A stretch of DNA of 5,589 nt from DASTOB01 sp035720425. GTDB lineage: Bacteria > Chloroflexota > Limnocylindria > Limnocylindrales > CSP1-4. Every line of letters begins with the position of its first letter. The first letter of the stretch is position 1. The stretch lies in assembly GCA_035720425.1 (NCBI GenBank), contig DASTOB010000038.1, positions 1-5,589 on the forward strand, written 5' to 3'. Shown in pieces: positions 1-4,817 of this stretch. The position numbers and the translations under genes are program-made. A model generated the notes under the pieces. That model saw only the letters and a list, made by a program, of their open reading frames with translations, was not told the origin of the DNA and did not search any database.

Positions 1-1
1 G

Positions 2-1672
2 ACCGGTCGCCACCCGCGCGTCCTCATCGCCGACGACAACCCGGACGACCGGGCCCTCGCCGCGCGCCAGGTCCGGCGCGAGCTCGGCGAGGTCGAGGTC
101 GTCGAGATCGGCACGCCCGAAGCGCTTGACGGCGCGCTCGACGATGGCGGGTTCGACCTGCTGCTCACCGACTACCACCTGCGCTGGACGACGGGGCTCG
201 AGCTCCTGCGGACGGTGAAGGCGCGCTGGCCGGAGCGCCCCGTCGTCATGCACACGGGAACCGGCAGCGAGGAGATCGCGGTCGAGGCGCTCAAGGCCGG
301 GCTCGATGACTACGTGCTCAAGGGCGCGGAGCGCGAGCACCGCCTCGGTGCGGTCGTCCGCGGCGCGATCGAGCGGGCGCGGGAACGAGCGGAGCGGCGG
401 GTGGTCGAAGCGGACCTCGAGCGGGAGATCGCCGCTCGGCAGGCGGTCGCGGCGTCACTCGGCCGGCTCCGACGGGGATCGACTGCCGAGGACACGGCCG
501 CCCTCGTCGCGGCGGAAGTGCGGGCCGCGATGTCCCTCGCGGTGGTCGCCATCTACGCGTTCGTCGACGACCCGGATGGGCCGGCCGCGATCGCGCTCGG
601 CGTCGAGCCCCACTACGGCGCACCGGTGCCGGTCGGCGGCCGGTTGAAGGCCGACCGGGCCGCGTACCTCCACGAGCGGGCGGCGACCGGGCCATGGGTC
701 GAGGAGTGGCGTGAGCTGCGTGCGACGTCGGACTACATCGAAGCCTGGCGGAAGCTCGGGTTCGAGACCGGCGCCTACGTGCCGCTCCGCTCCGGCGATA
801 GCGTGATCGGCGTGCTCATCGCGGGCACACATGGGGTGAGCCTCGAATCGTGGGCGCGGCAACTCCCCACCTTCGTCGAGTACGGCGCCGTCGCGGCCGC
901 GCTGCTGGCACCGGCGATCGAGCAACTTCGGGCCGACGAGGACATCGCGGCCACGATCTCGCGGGTGATTGACCGGCGCGAGTTCACGCCGGTCTTCCAG
1001 CCGGTGGTCGAGCTGGGCAGCGGCGCCGTGGTCGGTTACGAGGCGCTGACCCGGTTCACCGACGGGACGCGCCCGGACCTGCGCTTCGCCGACGCGGTCG
1101 CGGTCGGCATGGGCGCGGACCTCGAGCGGGCGACGCTCGGGACGGCGTTCGAGGCGGCCGGCCCGCTGCCGGCGTCGGCCTGGCTGTCGGTCAATGTGTC
1201 GCCCTCGGTCATCCTCGACGGGCAGACCTTGCCAGCCCTCCTCGATCGCTGGGCGTGGCTGACCGTGCTCGAGGTGACGGAGCACGAGCCGATCGGCGAT
1301 TACGAGGCATTCCGTCATGCCTTGGCCGCGCTGGGCCCGCGGGCACGACTTGCGGTCGACGATGCCGGGGCCGGATTCAGCGGCCTTCGACACATCCTCG
1401 AGCTCCGCCCGCAGTTCGTGAAGCTCGACATCGAGCTCGTGCGCAACGTCGACCGCGACCCGGCCCGCCAGGCGCTCATCGCGGGCATGGCCCACTTCGC
1501 CGCGCAGGCGGACGTCACCCTCCTCGCGGAGGGTGTCGAGACGGACGCCGAGCGGCGCAGCCTTCGGACCCTCGGGGTCTCGCTCGGCCAGGGATTCCTG
1601 TTCGGCCGGCCTGCCCCCGCGGAAGAGCTCGCCCGACCGTCCGCCCGGGCGTCGCTCCTGGCGCCGCGATGA
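2..1672 (+). CDS. REC-GAF-EAL cyclic-di-GMP phosphodiesterase (5' end outside window)
   Basis: Predicted cytoplasmic response regulator that hydrolyses c-di-GMP to pGpG. The frame is open from base 2, so the start lies upstream; 556 residues are visible, numbered here from base 2. A receiver domain (about 5-125) shows the acidic pair D11/D12, phosphoacceptor D57 in TDYHL, T85 and K107. A charged, probably helical linker (about 118-155) follows, then a GAF-like domain (about 160-310, ligand unknown) and an EAL domain (about 315-550). The EAL active-site set looks complete: E347 in YEALTRF, N398 in NVS, E424 in EVTE, D453/D454, K474 in KLD, E510 in AEGVE and Q530 in QGF. The loop-6 motif reads DDAGAG rather than the usual DDFGTG. 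No GGDEF domain is present, so breakdown rather than synthesis is expected. It overlaps the next gene by four bases, implying translational coupling. Family assignment is firm; the signal sensed is not visible. Confidence 0.93.
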   Translation, partial: TGRHPRVLIADDNPDDRALAARQVRRELGEVEVVEIGTPEALDGALDDGGFDLLLTDYHLRWTTGLELLRTVKARWPERPVVMHTGTGSEEIAVEALKAGLDDYVLKGAEREHRLGAVVRGAIERARERAERRVVEADLEREIAARQAVAASLGRLRRGSTAEDTAALVAAEVRAAMSLAVVAIYAFVDDPDGPAAIALGVEPHYGAPVPVGGRLKADRAAYLHERAATGPWVEEWRELRATSDYIEAWRKLGFETGAYVPLRSGDSVIGVLIAGTHGVSLESWARQLPTFVEYGAVAAALLAPAIEQLRADEDIAATISRVIDRREFTPVFQPVVELGSGAVVGYEALTRFTDGTRPDLRFADAVAVGMGADLERATLGTAFEAAGPLPASAWLSVNVSPSVILDGQTLPALLDRWAWLTVLEVTEHEPIGDYEAFRHALAALGPRARLAVDDAGAGFSGLRHILELRPQFVKLDIELVRNVDRDPARQALIAGMAHFAAQADVTLLAEGVETDAERRSLRTLGVSLGQGFLFGRPAPAEELARPSARASLLAPR

Positions 1673-3213
1673 CCGACCAGCCGGCACCGCACGACGGGAT
1701 CCCGGCCGCCTCGGGGGCGGTCGAGCCCACCCGGATCCTGCTCGTCGACGACAACCCCGACGATCGGCGGCTCGTCCGCCGCGCGCTCGAGCGCGACCTG
1801 CCGGAGGTGACGATCGTCGAGGTGTTCGACGCGGCGGGACTCGAGGTCGCGCTCGACGCGGGGGCGTTCGACCTCGTCATCACCGACTACGGGCTGCGCT
1901 GGTCGGACGGGCTCGTCGTGCTGCGCGGCATCCGCGACCGATACCCGGATCGGCCGGTGATCATGTTCACCGGCACGGGCAACCAGGAGATCGCGGTCGA
2001 GGCGATGAAGGCGGGCCTGACCGACTACGTGGTCAAGACCCCGAAGCAGTACGGGCAGTTGCCGTACCTCGTCCGTGCCGCGTTCGAGCAGGTCCGTCAG
2101 CGAGCCGCCATCCGTCGACTCGAGGAGCAACTCCGCCAGTCGCAGAAGATGGAGGCGCTGGGTCTTCTCGCCGGCGGGATCGCGCACGACTTCAACAACA
2201 TCCTCACGATCATCGGCGGCCACGCCCAGTTGCTCGAGCACGAGCTCGCGGCGGACGATCCGCGGCGCGACGACGTAGTGGCGATCCGGCAGGCGACCGA
2301 TCGGGCGACGGCGATCACCCGGCAGCTCCTCGCGTTCAGCCGGCGCCAGCCGCTCCGCCCGGAACGTGTCGAGCTCGGTGCGGCCATCGCGGAGTTCGCC
2401 TCACTCGCCGGGCGGCTGCTGGGCCCGGAGATCGAGTTGGTCGTCGAGCGGCCGGAGGGGCCGGTCGAGGTCCTGATCGACCGCTCGCAGCTCGAGCAGG
2501 TGTTCATGAACCTGGCGGTGAACGCGCGGGATGCGATGCCGGAAGGCGGTCGGCTGAGCGTGTCCGCGGGCTCGGATGGGGAGCGGGCACGGATCGTCGT
2601 CGCGGACACGGGGACGGGCATGACCGACGATGTGCTCGCCCATGCCTTCGAGCCGTTCTACACGACGAAGGAGGCGGGGCGTGGCACGGGACTCGGGCTG
2701 GCGACGGTGTACGGGGCGGTCGACGGAGCCGGAGGGACGGTGAGCGTCCGCTCCGCGCCAGATGCGGGTTCGACCTTCGAGATCGTGCTCCCGCTGGCGC
2801 CGGCCTCCGAGTCGGCCCCGATCTCCACCGTCGACTCGGCTCCCGATCGGACGGAGGTTCGGCCAGTGGTGCTGCTCGTCGACGACGAGCCGGCGATCCG
2901 CCAACTGGCCGGCCGGCTGCTCGAGCGTGACGGGTTCGAGGTGATCCGCGGCGACTCGGCCACCGCCGCGATCGCCATCGTCGAGGATCCCGCCGTATCG
3001 ATCGACGTCGTCCTGACCGACCTCGTCATGCCGGGCGTCGGCGGGGCCGAGCTCGCGGCGGTCGTGCGTCGGGTGCGCCCGACCGTGCCGATCGTGTTCA
3101 TGTCGGGCTTCGCCGAGGCCGACGTCGTCACGTCGCTCGATGCGCCGGTCGTCCCGAAGCCGTTCACCGCCGAGGTGCTGGTCGGGGCCGTCCGCCGCGC
3201 GCTTCACGAGTAG
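1669..3213 (+). CDS. Soluble hybrid sensor histidine kinase, REC-HisKA-HATPase-REC
   Basis: A 514-residue ATP-dependent histidine autokinase with a receiver domain at each end. REC1 (about 21-140) has D27/D28, phosphoacceptor D73, T101 and K123. A short helical segment leads to the dimerisation/H-box with H173 in IAHDFNN, the NtrB-like HDFNN form. The ATPase domain has an N box (N281, N285, D288), G1 box DTGTGM from D313, F box FEPFYTTK at 327-334 and G2 box GTGLGL at 339-344. REC2 (about 400-514) has D405/D406, phosphoacceptor D451 in TDLVMPG, S479 and K497 in PKPF. There is no transmembrane, PAS or GAF sensor, so REC1 probably serves as the input, receiving phosphate from another kinase. 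No HPt domain is visible. The start is ATG 1669, within the ATGA overlap with the phosphodiesterase gene; the same frame is open further upstream, but that stretch lies inside the preceding gene and has no kinase-family features. The two genes are probably co-transcribed. Confidence 0.93.
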   Translation: MTDQPAPHDGIPAASGAVEPTRILLVDDNPDDRRLVRRALERDLPEVTIVEVFDAAGLEVALDAGAFDLVITDYGLRWSDGLVVLRGIRDRYPDRPVIMFTGTGNQEIAVEAMKAGLTDYVVKTPKQYGQLPYLVRAAFEQVRQRAAIRRLEEQLRQSQKMEALGLLAGGIAHDFNNILTIIGGHAQLLEHELAADDPRRDDVVAIRQATDRATAITRQLLAFSRRQPLRPERVELGAAIAEFASLAGRLLGPEIELVVERPEGPVEVLIDRSQLEQVFMNLAVNARDAMPEGGRLSVSAGSDGERARIVVADTGTGMTDDVLAHAFEPFYTTKEAGRGTGLGLATVYGAVDGAGGTVSVRSAPDAGSTFEIVLPLAPASESAPISTVDSAPDRTEVRPVVLLVDDEPAIRQLAGRLLERDGFEVIRGDSATAAIAIVEDPAVSIDVVLTDLVMPGVGGAELAAVVRRVRPTVPIVFMSGFAEADVVTSLDAPVVPKPFTAEVLVGAVRRALHE

Positions 3214-3230
3214 GCCGCCGCGTCTTCCAC

Positions 3231-3236
3231 TAGCAT
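3231..3236 (+). promoter_or_regulatory. -10 element (TAGCAT) for a leaderless osmC-family transcript
   Basis: TAGCAT fits the TAnnnT -10 pattern and ends six bases before the ATG at 3243, which would place transcription initiation at or next to the start codon. There is no Shine-Dalgarno sequence in the 29-bp gap after the kinase gene, which agrees with leaderless translation. No convincing -35 box is seen. The element suggests the gene is transcribed separately from the signalling operon. This is inference from spacing alone. Confidence 0.5.
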
Positions 3237-3242
3237 CCGTTC

Positions 3243-3734
3243 ATGGGCACCCGCGAGGCCACGCTCCGGTACGAAGGCGGAATGCGGTTCTCTGTCCTGA
3301 CCGGGACGGGACGGTCGATCGTCTTCGGCGACGAGGCGGAGTCCGGCGAGCTCTCGCCGGTCGAGACGGTCGCAGCGACCCTGGCCGCCTGCTCCGCGAT
3401 GGACGTCATCGCGATCCTGATCAAGAAACGGCAGCGCGTGGAGTCGTACACGGTGTCCGTGTCGGCCGTCCAGCGCTCCGAGTATCCGCAGGTGCTGACG
3501 CGGATCGAGGTGGTCCACGAGGTCGCCGGCGCGGGGATTTCGGAGGAGGCGGTGCGGCGGGCGATCGAGCTGTCGGCCACGACGTACTGCCCGGTGAGCG
3601 CGATGCTGTCAGCCGGGGAGACGGAAATTCACCACCGATACGTCGTCCGCGCGACGGGTGCTGCGCCGTCAGAGGCGTCGGGCGAGGTGGTGGTCACCGG
3701 GCCGTACCGCCGACCGGAGGTCGTCCGAGGGTAG
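3243..3734 (+). CDS. OsmC/Ohr-family thiol-dependent peroxidase
   Basis: A 163-residue cytoplasmic protein of the OsmC superfamily, whose characterised members reduce organic hydroperoxides using a reactive cysteine pair. The two family cysteines are present: C50 in LAACSAMDV at the start of the long central helix (peroxidatic) and C116 in TTYCPVSAML (resolving). R15 and E41 are candidates for the residues that activate the first cysteine. The N-terminal beta strands (about 5-30) and the SPVETVAATLAAC signature match the family, and the length is slightly above the usual 140 or so because of a polar tail after residue 137. It could be a YhfA-like OsmC member of unknown substrate rather than a true Ohr, so no symbol is given. 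It starts 29 bp after the kinase stop, probably from its own promoter, and converges with the DUF4395 gene. Confidence 0.9.
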   Translation: MGTREATLRYEGGMRFSVLTGTGRSIVFGDEAESGELSPVETVAATLAACSAMDVIAILIKKRQRVESYTVSVSAVQRSEYPQVLTRIEVVHEVAGAGISEEAVRRAIELSATTYCPVSAMLSAGETEIHHRYVVRATGAAPSEASGEVVVTGPYRRPEVVRG

Positions 3735-3769
3735 CGGTCGGTCGGTCGGTCGGTCGTTCGGTCGTTCGG
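3735..3769 (+). repeat. Tetranucleotide (CGGT)n microsatellite
   Basis: Five perfect CGGT units (3735-3754) are followed by CGTT, CGGT, CGTT and CGG. The tract begins at the base directly after the osmC-family stop codon. A related CGGTCGG appears again at 3918-3924. The repeat is non-coding and not self-complementary, so it does not form a hairpin alone. Such tracts arise by slippage; no function can be assigned. Confidence 0.85.
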
Positions 3770-3819
3770 CCGCTGGCGTATCGCGCGGAAAGCCGGTGTC
3801 CTGGACGGCACTTTCGGGA

Positions 3820-3831
3820 TGGTTCGAACCA
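3820..3831. other. 12-bp perfect palindrome TGGTTCGAACCA
   Basis: A perfect dyad in the gap between two convergent genes. It resembles a regulator site in form, but it lies downstream of both genes, where an operator would be unexpected. The core looks like a tRNA T-arm loop, yet the flanking bases do not pair as a T stem. It may be chance in GC-rich DNA. Confidence 0.3.
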
Positions 3832-3876
3832 AGCGGAACGATCGAGACACCCGGGATGGGATGGGCGCCCTGAGCG

Positions 3877-3913
3877 GACGCCTCGTCGGCGAGGTCGGTC
3901 GGCTTCAGGCGTC
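3877..3913. terminator. Inverted repeat, weak candidate terminator between convergent genes
   Basis: GACGCCT at 3877-3883 is matched by its complement AGGCGTC at 3907-3913. An alternative inner hairpin, CCTCG (3881-3885) with CGAGG (3890-3894) around a TCGG loop, shares bases with the outer stem. It sits 17 bp past the end of the minus-strand DUF4395 gene and could serve either strand. There is no T-tract on either side, so intrinsic termination would be atypical; Rho-dependent termination is equally possible. Confidence 0.3.
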
Positions 3914-3930
3914 TCGTCGGTCGGTTCGGG

Positions 3931-4458
3931 TCAGCGGTACTGGATGGGGATCGTCGTCGCGCCGGCGCCGAGGCGTCGGCCGCGGGTCCAGATGCGCGTG
4001 ACTGCGGCGGGCACCCACCATCGGAGGAAGTACAGCCGGCAGCCGAGGCAGTAGCCCGTCACGGCGAGGAGTCCCTGGAGCGCGGCGACCGCGAGCGCGA
4101 ACAGCCAGCCGAGGGCCGGCGCGCCGACTGCGAACGCGGCGAGCGACAGGATGAGGGCGACGCTGCCGAGGGTCTGCGCGAAGCGCGGCGGGTATTCGTG
4201 CTCCGGTTCGGTCTTCGGGAGGCTGAGCGCCTTGGCGATCCGGCGCCACGCAACACCGTAGATCGACCATCGGAGACCGAATGCCGCGCTCACCCCGATC
4301 GACGCGAGGGCAATCGCGACACCGATCGGTGCGTTGGCGAGGAACGAGCCGATGAGGAGCAGGCCGGACACGGCGGCGCCGAAGCGGTGGCCGCGCGGGT
4401 CGATCATGCGGGCGGGCGGGAGGTGCGCGGCGAGCTCGGCGGGGACGGCGCTGGGCAT
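3931..4458 (-). CDS. DUF4395-family four-helix membrane protein with CxxC motif
   Basis: A 175-residue predicted inner-membrane protein. Near the N-terminus is the family signature IDPRGHRFGAAV (19-30), then hydrophobic segments at about 27-42, 44-61, 97-112 and 116-136. Between the helix pairs is a cytoplasmic-looking loop ending in PPRFAQTLGS (90-99). The last helix runs into GYCLGCRLY with C137 and C140, the conserved cysteine pair of the family. Members often lie near thioredoxin or sulfurtransferase genes and their biochemical role is not established. I chose ATG at 4458 because AGGAGAT (4472-4466 on the minus strand) lies seven bases upstream. Two ATG codons further upstream (4497 and 4494) overlap the likely -10 box and would add 13 or 12 atypical residues. 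It is divergent from argC and convergent with the osmC-family gene; a thiol or redox link with the latter is only suggestive. Confidence 0.85.
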   Translation of the reverse strand: MPSAVPAELAAHLPPARMIDPRGHRFGAAVSGLLLIGSFLANAPIGVAIALASIGVSAAFGLRWSIYGVAWRRIAKALSLPKTEPEHEYPPRFAQTLGSVALILSLAAFAVGAPALGWLFALAVAALQGLLAVTGYCLGCRLYFLRWWVPAAVTRIWTRGRRLGAGATTIPIQYR

Positions 4459-4465
4459 CGGTCGG

Positions 4466-4472
4466 ATCTCCT
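4466..4472 (-). promoter_or_regulatory. Shine-Dalgarno site that sets the DUF4395 start
   Basis: AGGAGAT reading on the minus strand, seven bases before the ATG at 4458. It is the clearest ribosome binding site in the window and decides the start in favour of the downstream ATG. Confidence 0.75.
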
Positions 4473-4492
4473 GGGGTGGTGGGCGTCCGCGC

Positions 4493-4498
4493 ATCATA
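4493..4498 (-). promoter_or_regulatory. -10 box (TATGAT) of the DUF4395 gene
   Basis: TATGAT on the minus strand matches TATAAT at five of six positions, inside an AT-rich island (about 4491-4530) that stands out from its GC-rich surroundings. Initiation about seven bases downstream would give a leader of roughly 28 nt containing the Shine-Dalgarno site. No good -35 is seen at 17-18 bp; a weak palindrome (4512-4528) occupies that region. Confidence 0.45.
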
Positions 4499-4574
4499 CA
4501 GTATCCCGACTAAATTACTAGGGTATTTGTGGAGAGGGTGTTGGCGGGGGCGCGGGCGCCCTGGTCCGCCCAGT

Positions 4575-4597
4575 CCCGCCCCCACCCGTGGGGCGGG
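4575..4597. repeat. 8-bp GC-only inverted repeat (hairpin)
   Basis: CCCGCCCC (4575-4582) and GGGGCGGG (4590-4597) are perfect complements around a seven-base loop. It lies mid-way between the divergent DUF4395 and argC promoters. No T-run follows on either strand, so it is not a typical intrinsic terminator. It may be structural or a by-product of base composition. Confidence 0.45.
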
Positions 4598-4661
4598 TGA
4601 ACGGGACGGGATCGGGGCTCGGGGCGTTGCGTTCAGCCGTGGGACGGGCGAATGGGACGTG
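4588..4661 (+). repeat. Degenerate 23-bp direct repeat upstream of argC
   Basis: The copies at 4588-4610 and 4639-4661 match at 19 of 23 positions by hand alignment, with shared pattern GTGGGRCGGGYGAAYGGGACG. The offset is 51 bp, close to five helical turns, so both copies would lie on the same DNA face. It could be a paired regulator site or a decayed duplication. Function unknown. Confidence 0.45.
4590..4623 (+). other. G-quadruplex-forming potential
   Basis: Six runs of three or four G (starting at 4590, 4595, 4603, 4608, 4613 and 4620) are separated by loops of 1, 5, 2, 2 and 3 bases, satisfying the usual G3+N1-7 rule on the plus strand. It overlaps the right arm of the hairpin at 4575-4597, so the two structures would compete. 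It is upstream of the argC promoter, so it would act as DNA rather than in the argC message. Functional relevance is unproven. Confidence 0.4.
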
Positions 4662-4684
4662 GTGCCGGGGCCGACGGGTGCGAC

Positions 4685-4723
4685 CTTGCATGACTATGCA
4701 TCATCCCTGTATAGTCATGCGAC
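4685..4723. promoter_or_regulatory. Tandem ARG-box-like operator (probable ArgR sites)
   Basis: Two palindromic sites of the 5-4-5 form lie side by side. Site 1 is TGCAT-GACT-ATGCA (4687-4700, perfect arms). Site 2 is TGTAT-AGTC-ATGCG (4708-4721, imperfect). The geometry equals that of the E. coli ARG box, TGAAT-N4-ATTCA, and the two centres are 21 bp apart, as in E. coli pairs of 18-bp boxes separated by 3 bp. The half-site sequence differs from the E. coli one. The pair also forms one long inverted repeat, GCATGACTAT (4688-4697) with ATAGTCATGC (4711-4720). It covers the promoter in front of argC, fitting arginine-dependent repression by an ArgR hexamer. The argR gene is not in the window. 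Confidence 0.65.
4686..4715 (+). promoter_or_regulatory. argC promoter embedded in the operator
   Basis: TTGCAT (4686-4691) as -35 and TATAGT (4710-4715) as -10, spaced 18 bp. The -10 matches consensus at five of six positions; the -35 keeps only the TTG. Each hexamer lies in one of the two ARG-box-like sites, so a bound repressor would block RNA polymerase directly. Initiation is expected near 4722, at most a few bases before the ATG at 4725. Confidence 0.6.
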
Positions 4724-4724
4724 C

Positions 4725-4817
4725 ATGACGGCGGATCCGAGCGCGGGCGACGCGCATCTCGACGGTACCCAGCCCCCGGTGAGGGGCACGGGGCTGTGCC
4801 CCACGGTGCGCCGGTGA
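4725..4817 (+). CDS. Candidate 30-residue leader peptide ORF before argC
   Basis: ATG at 4725 opens a 30-codon frame ending in TGA at 4815-4817. The ATG is nine bases past the TATAGT box, so it would be read from a leaderless or nearly leaderless transcript. The peptide begins MTADPSAGD, has no domain features, and ends CPTVRR, with two adjacent arginine codons (CGC, CGG) just before the stop. The stop overlaps a GTG in the argC frame (GTGA, 4814-4817), an arrangement typical of translational coupling. An arginine-sensing leader or simple coupling are possible roles. The alternatives are a chance ORF, or the true start of argC displaced by a frameshift. The sequence alone cannot settle this. 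Confidence 0.4.
   Translation: MTADPSAGDAHLDGTQPPVRGTGLCPTVRR
4783..4802 (+). other. RNA hairpin within the argC leader
   Basis: GGGGCAC (4783-4789) pairs perfectly with GTGCCCC (4796-4802) across a six-base loop, extendable by one G-C pair after an A-A mismatch. It lies in the message between the leader ATG and the GTG at 4814, ending 11 bases before that GTG. A ribosome at the terminal Arg codons would melt its right arm. The loop side also contains an alternative in-frame GTG (4796). A regulatory role is inference. Confidence 0.4.

Noticed and set aside
1255..1668. 138-codon upstream extension of the hybrid kinase
   Set aside because: It overlaps the EAL-coding region in another frame and has low-complexity composition. 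The ATG at 1669 with the ATGA overlap fits the receiver domain start.
455..1687. Long minus-strand open frame (410 codons) opposite the phosphodiesterase gene
   Set aside because: Its translation is Arg/Pro/Gly-rich with no family features, as expected from the antisense of a GC-rich gene; the plus strand carries clear REC, GAF and EAL motifs.
1533..2930. Second plus-strand open frame (465 codons) across the kinase gene
   Set aside because: Arg/Gly/Ala-rich shadow in a frame lacking any recognisable motif; the true frame contains all kinase boxes.
3815..3836. tRNA-like T-arm sequence GGTTCGAACC
   Set aside because: Bases flanking the loop do not form a five-pair T stem and no anticodon arm or acceptor stem is found nearby.
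3140..4054. 304-codon plus-strand open frame spanning the osmC-family gene and the convergent gap
   Set aside because: Composition is that of a GC-rich shadow frame and it crosses two genes with clear family signatures.
4459..4497. Upstream ATG starts (4497 and 4494) for the DUF4395 gene
   Set aside because: They overlap the likely -10 box, have no ribosome binding site, and the added residues do not resemble the family; the ATG at 4458 has an ideal Shine-Dalgarno.
3905..4585. 226-codon minus-strand open frame over the DUF4395 gene
   Set aside because: It is in a different frame from the protein with membrane helices, CxxC motif and Shine-Dalgarno site; it reads as Arg/Pro-rich noise.
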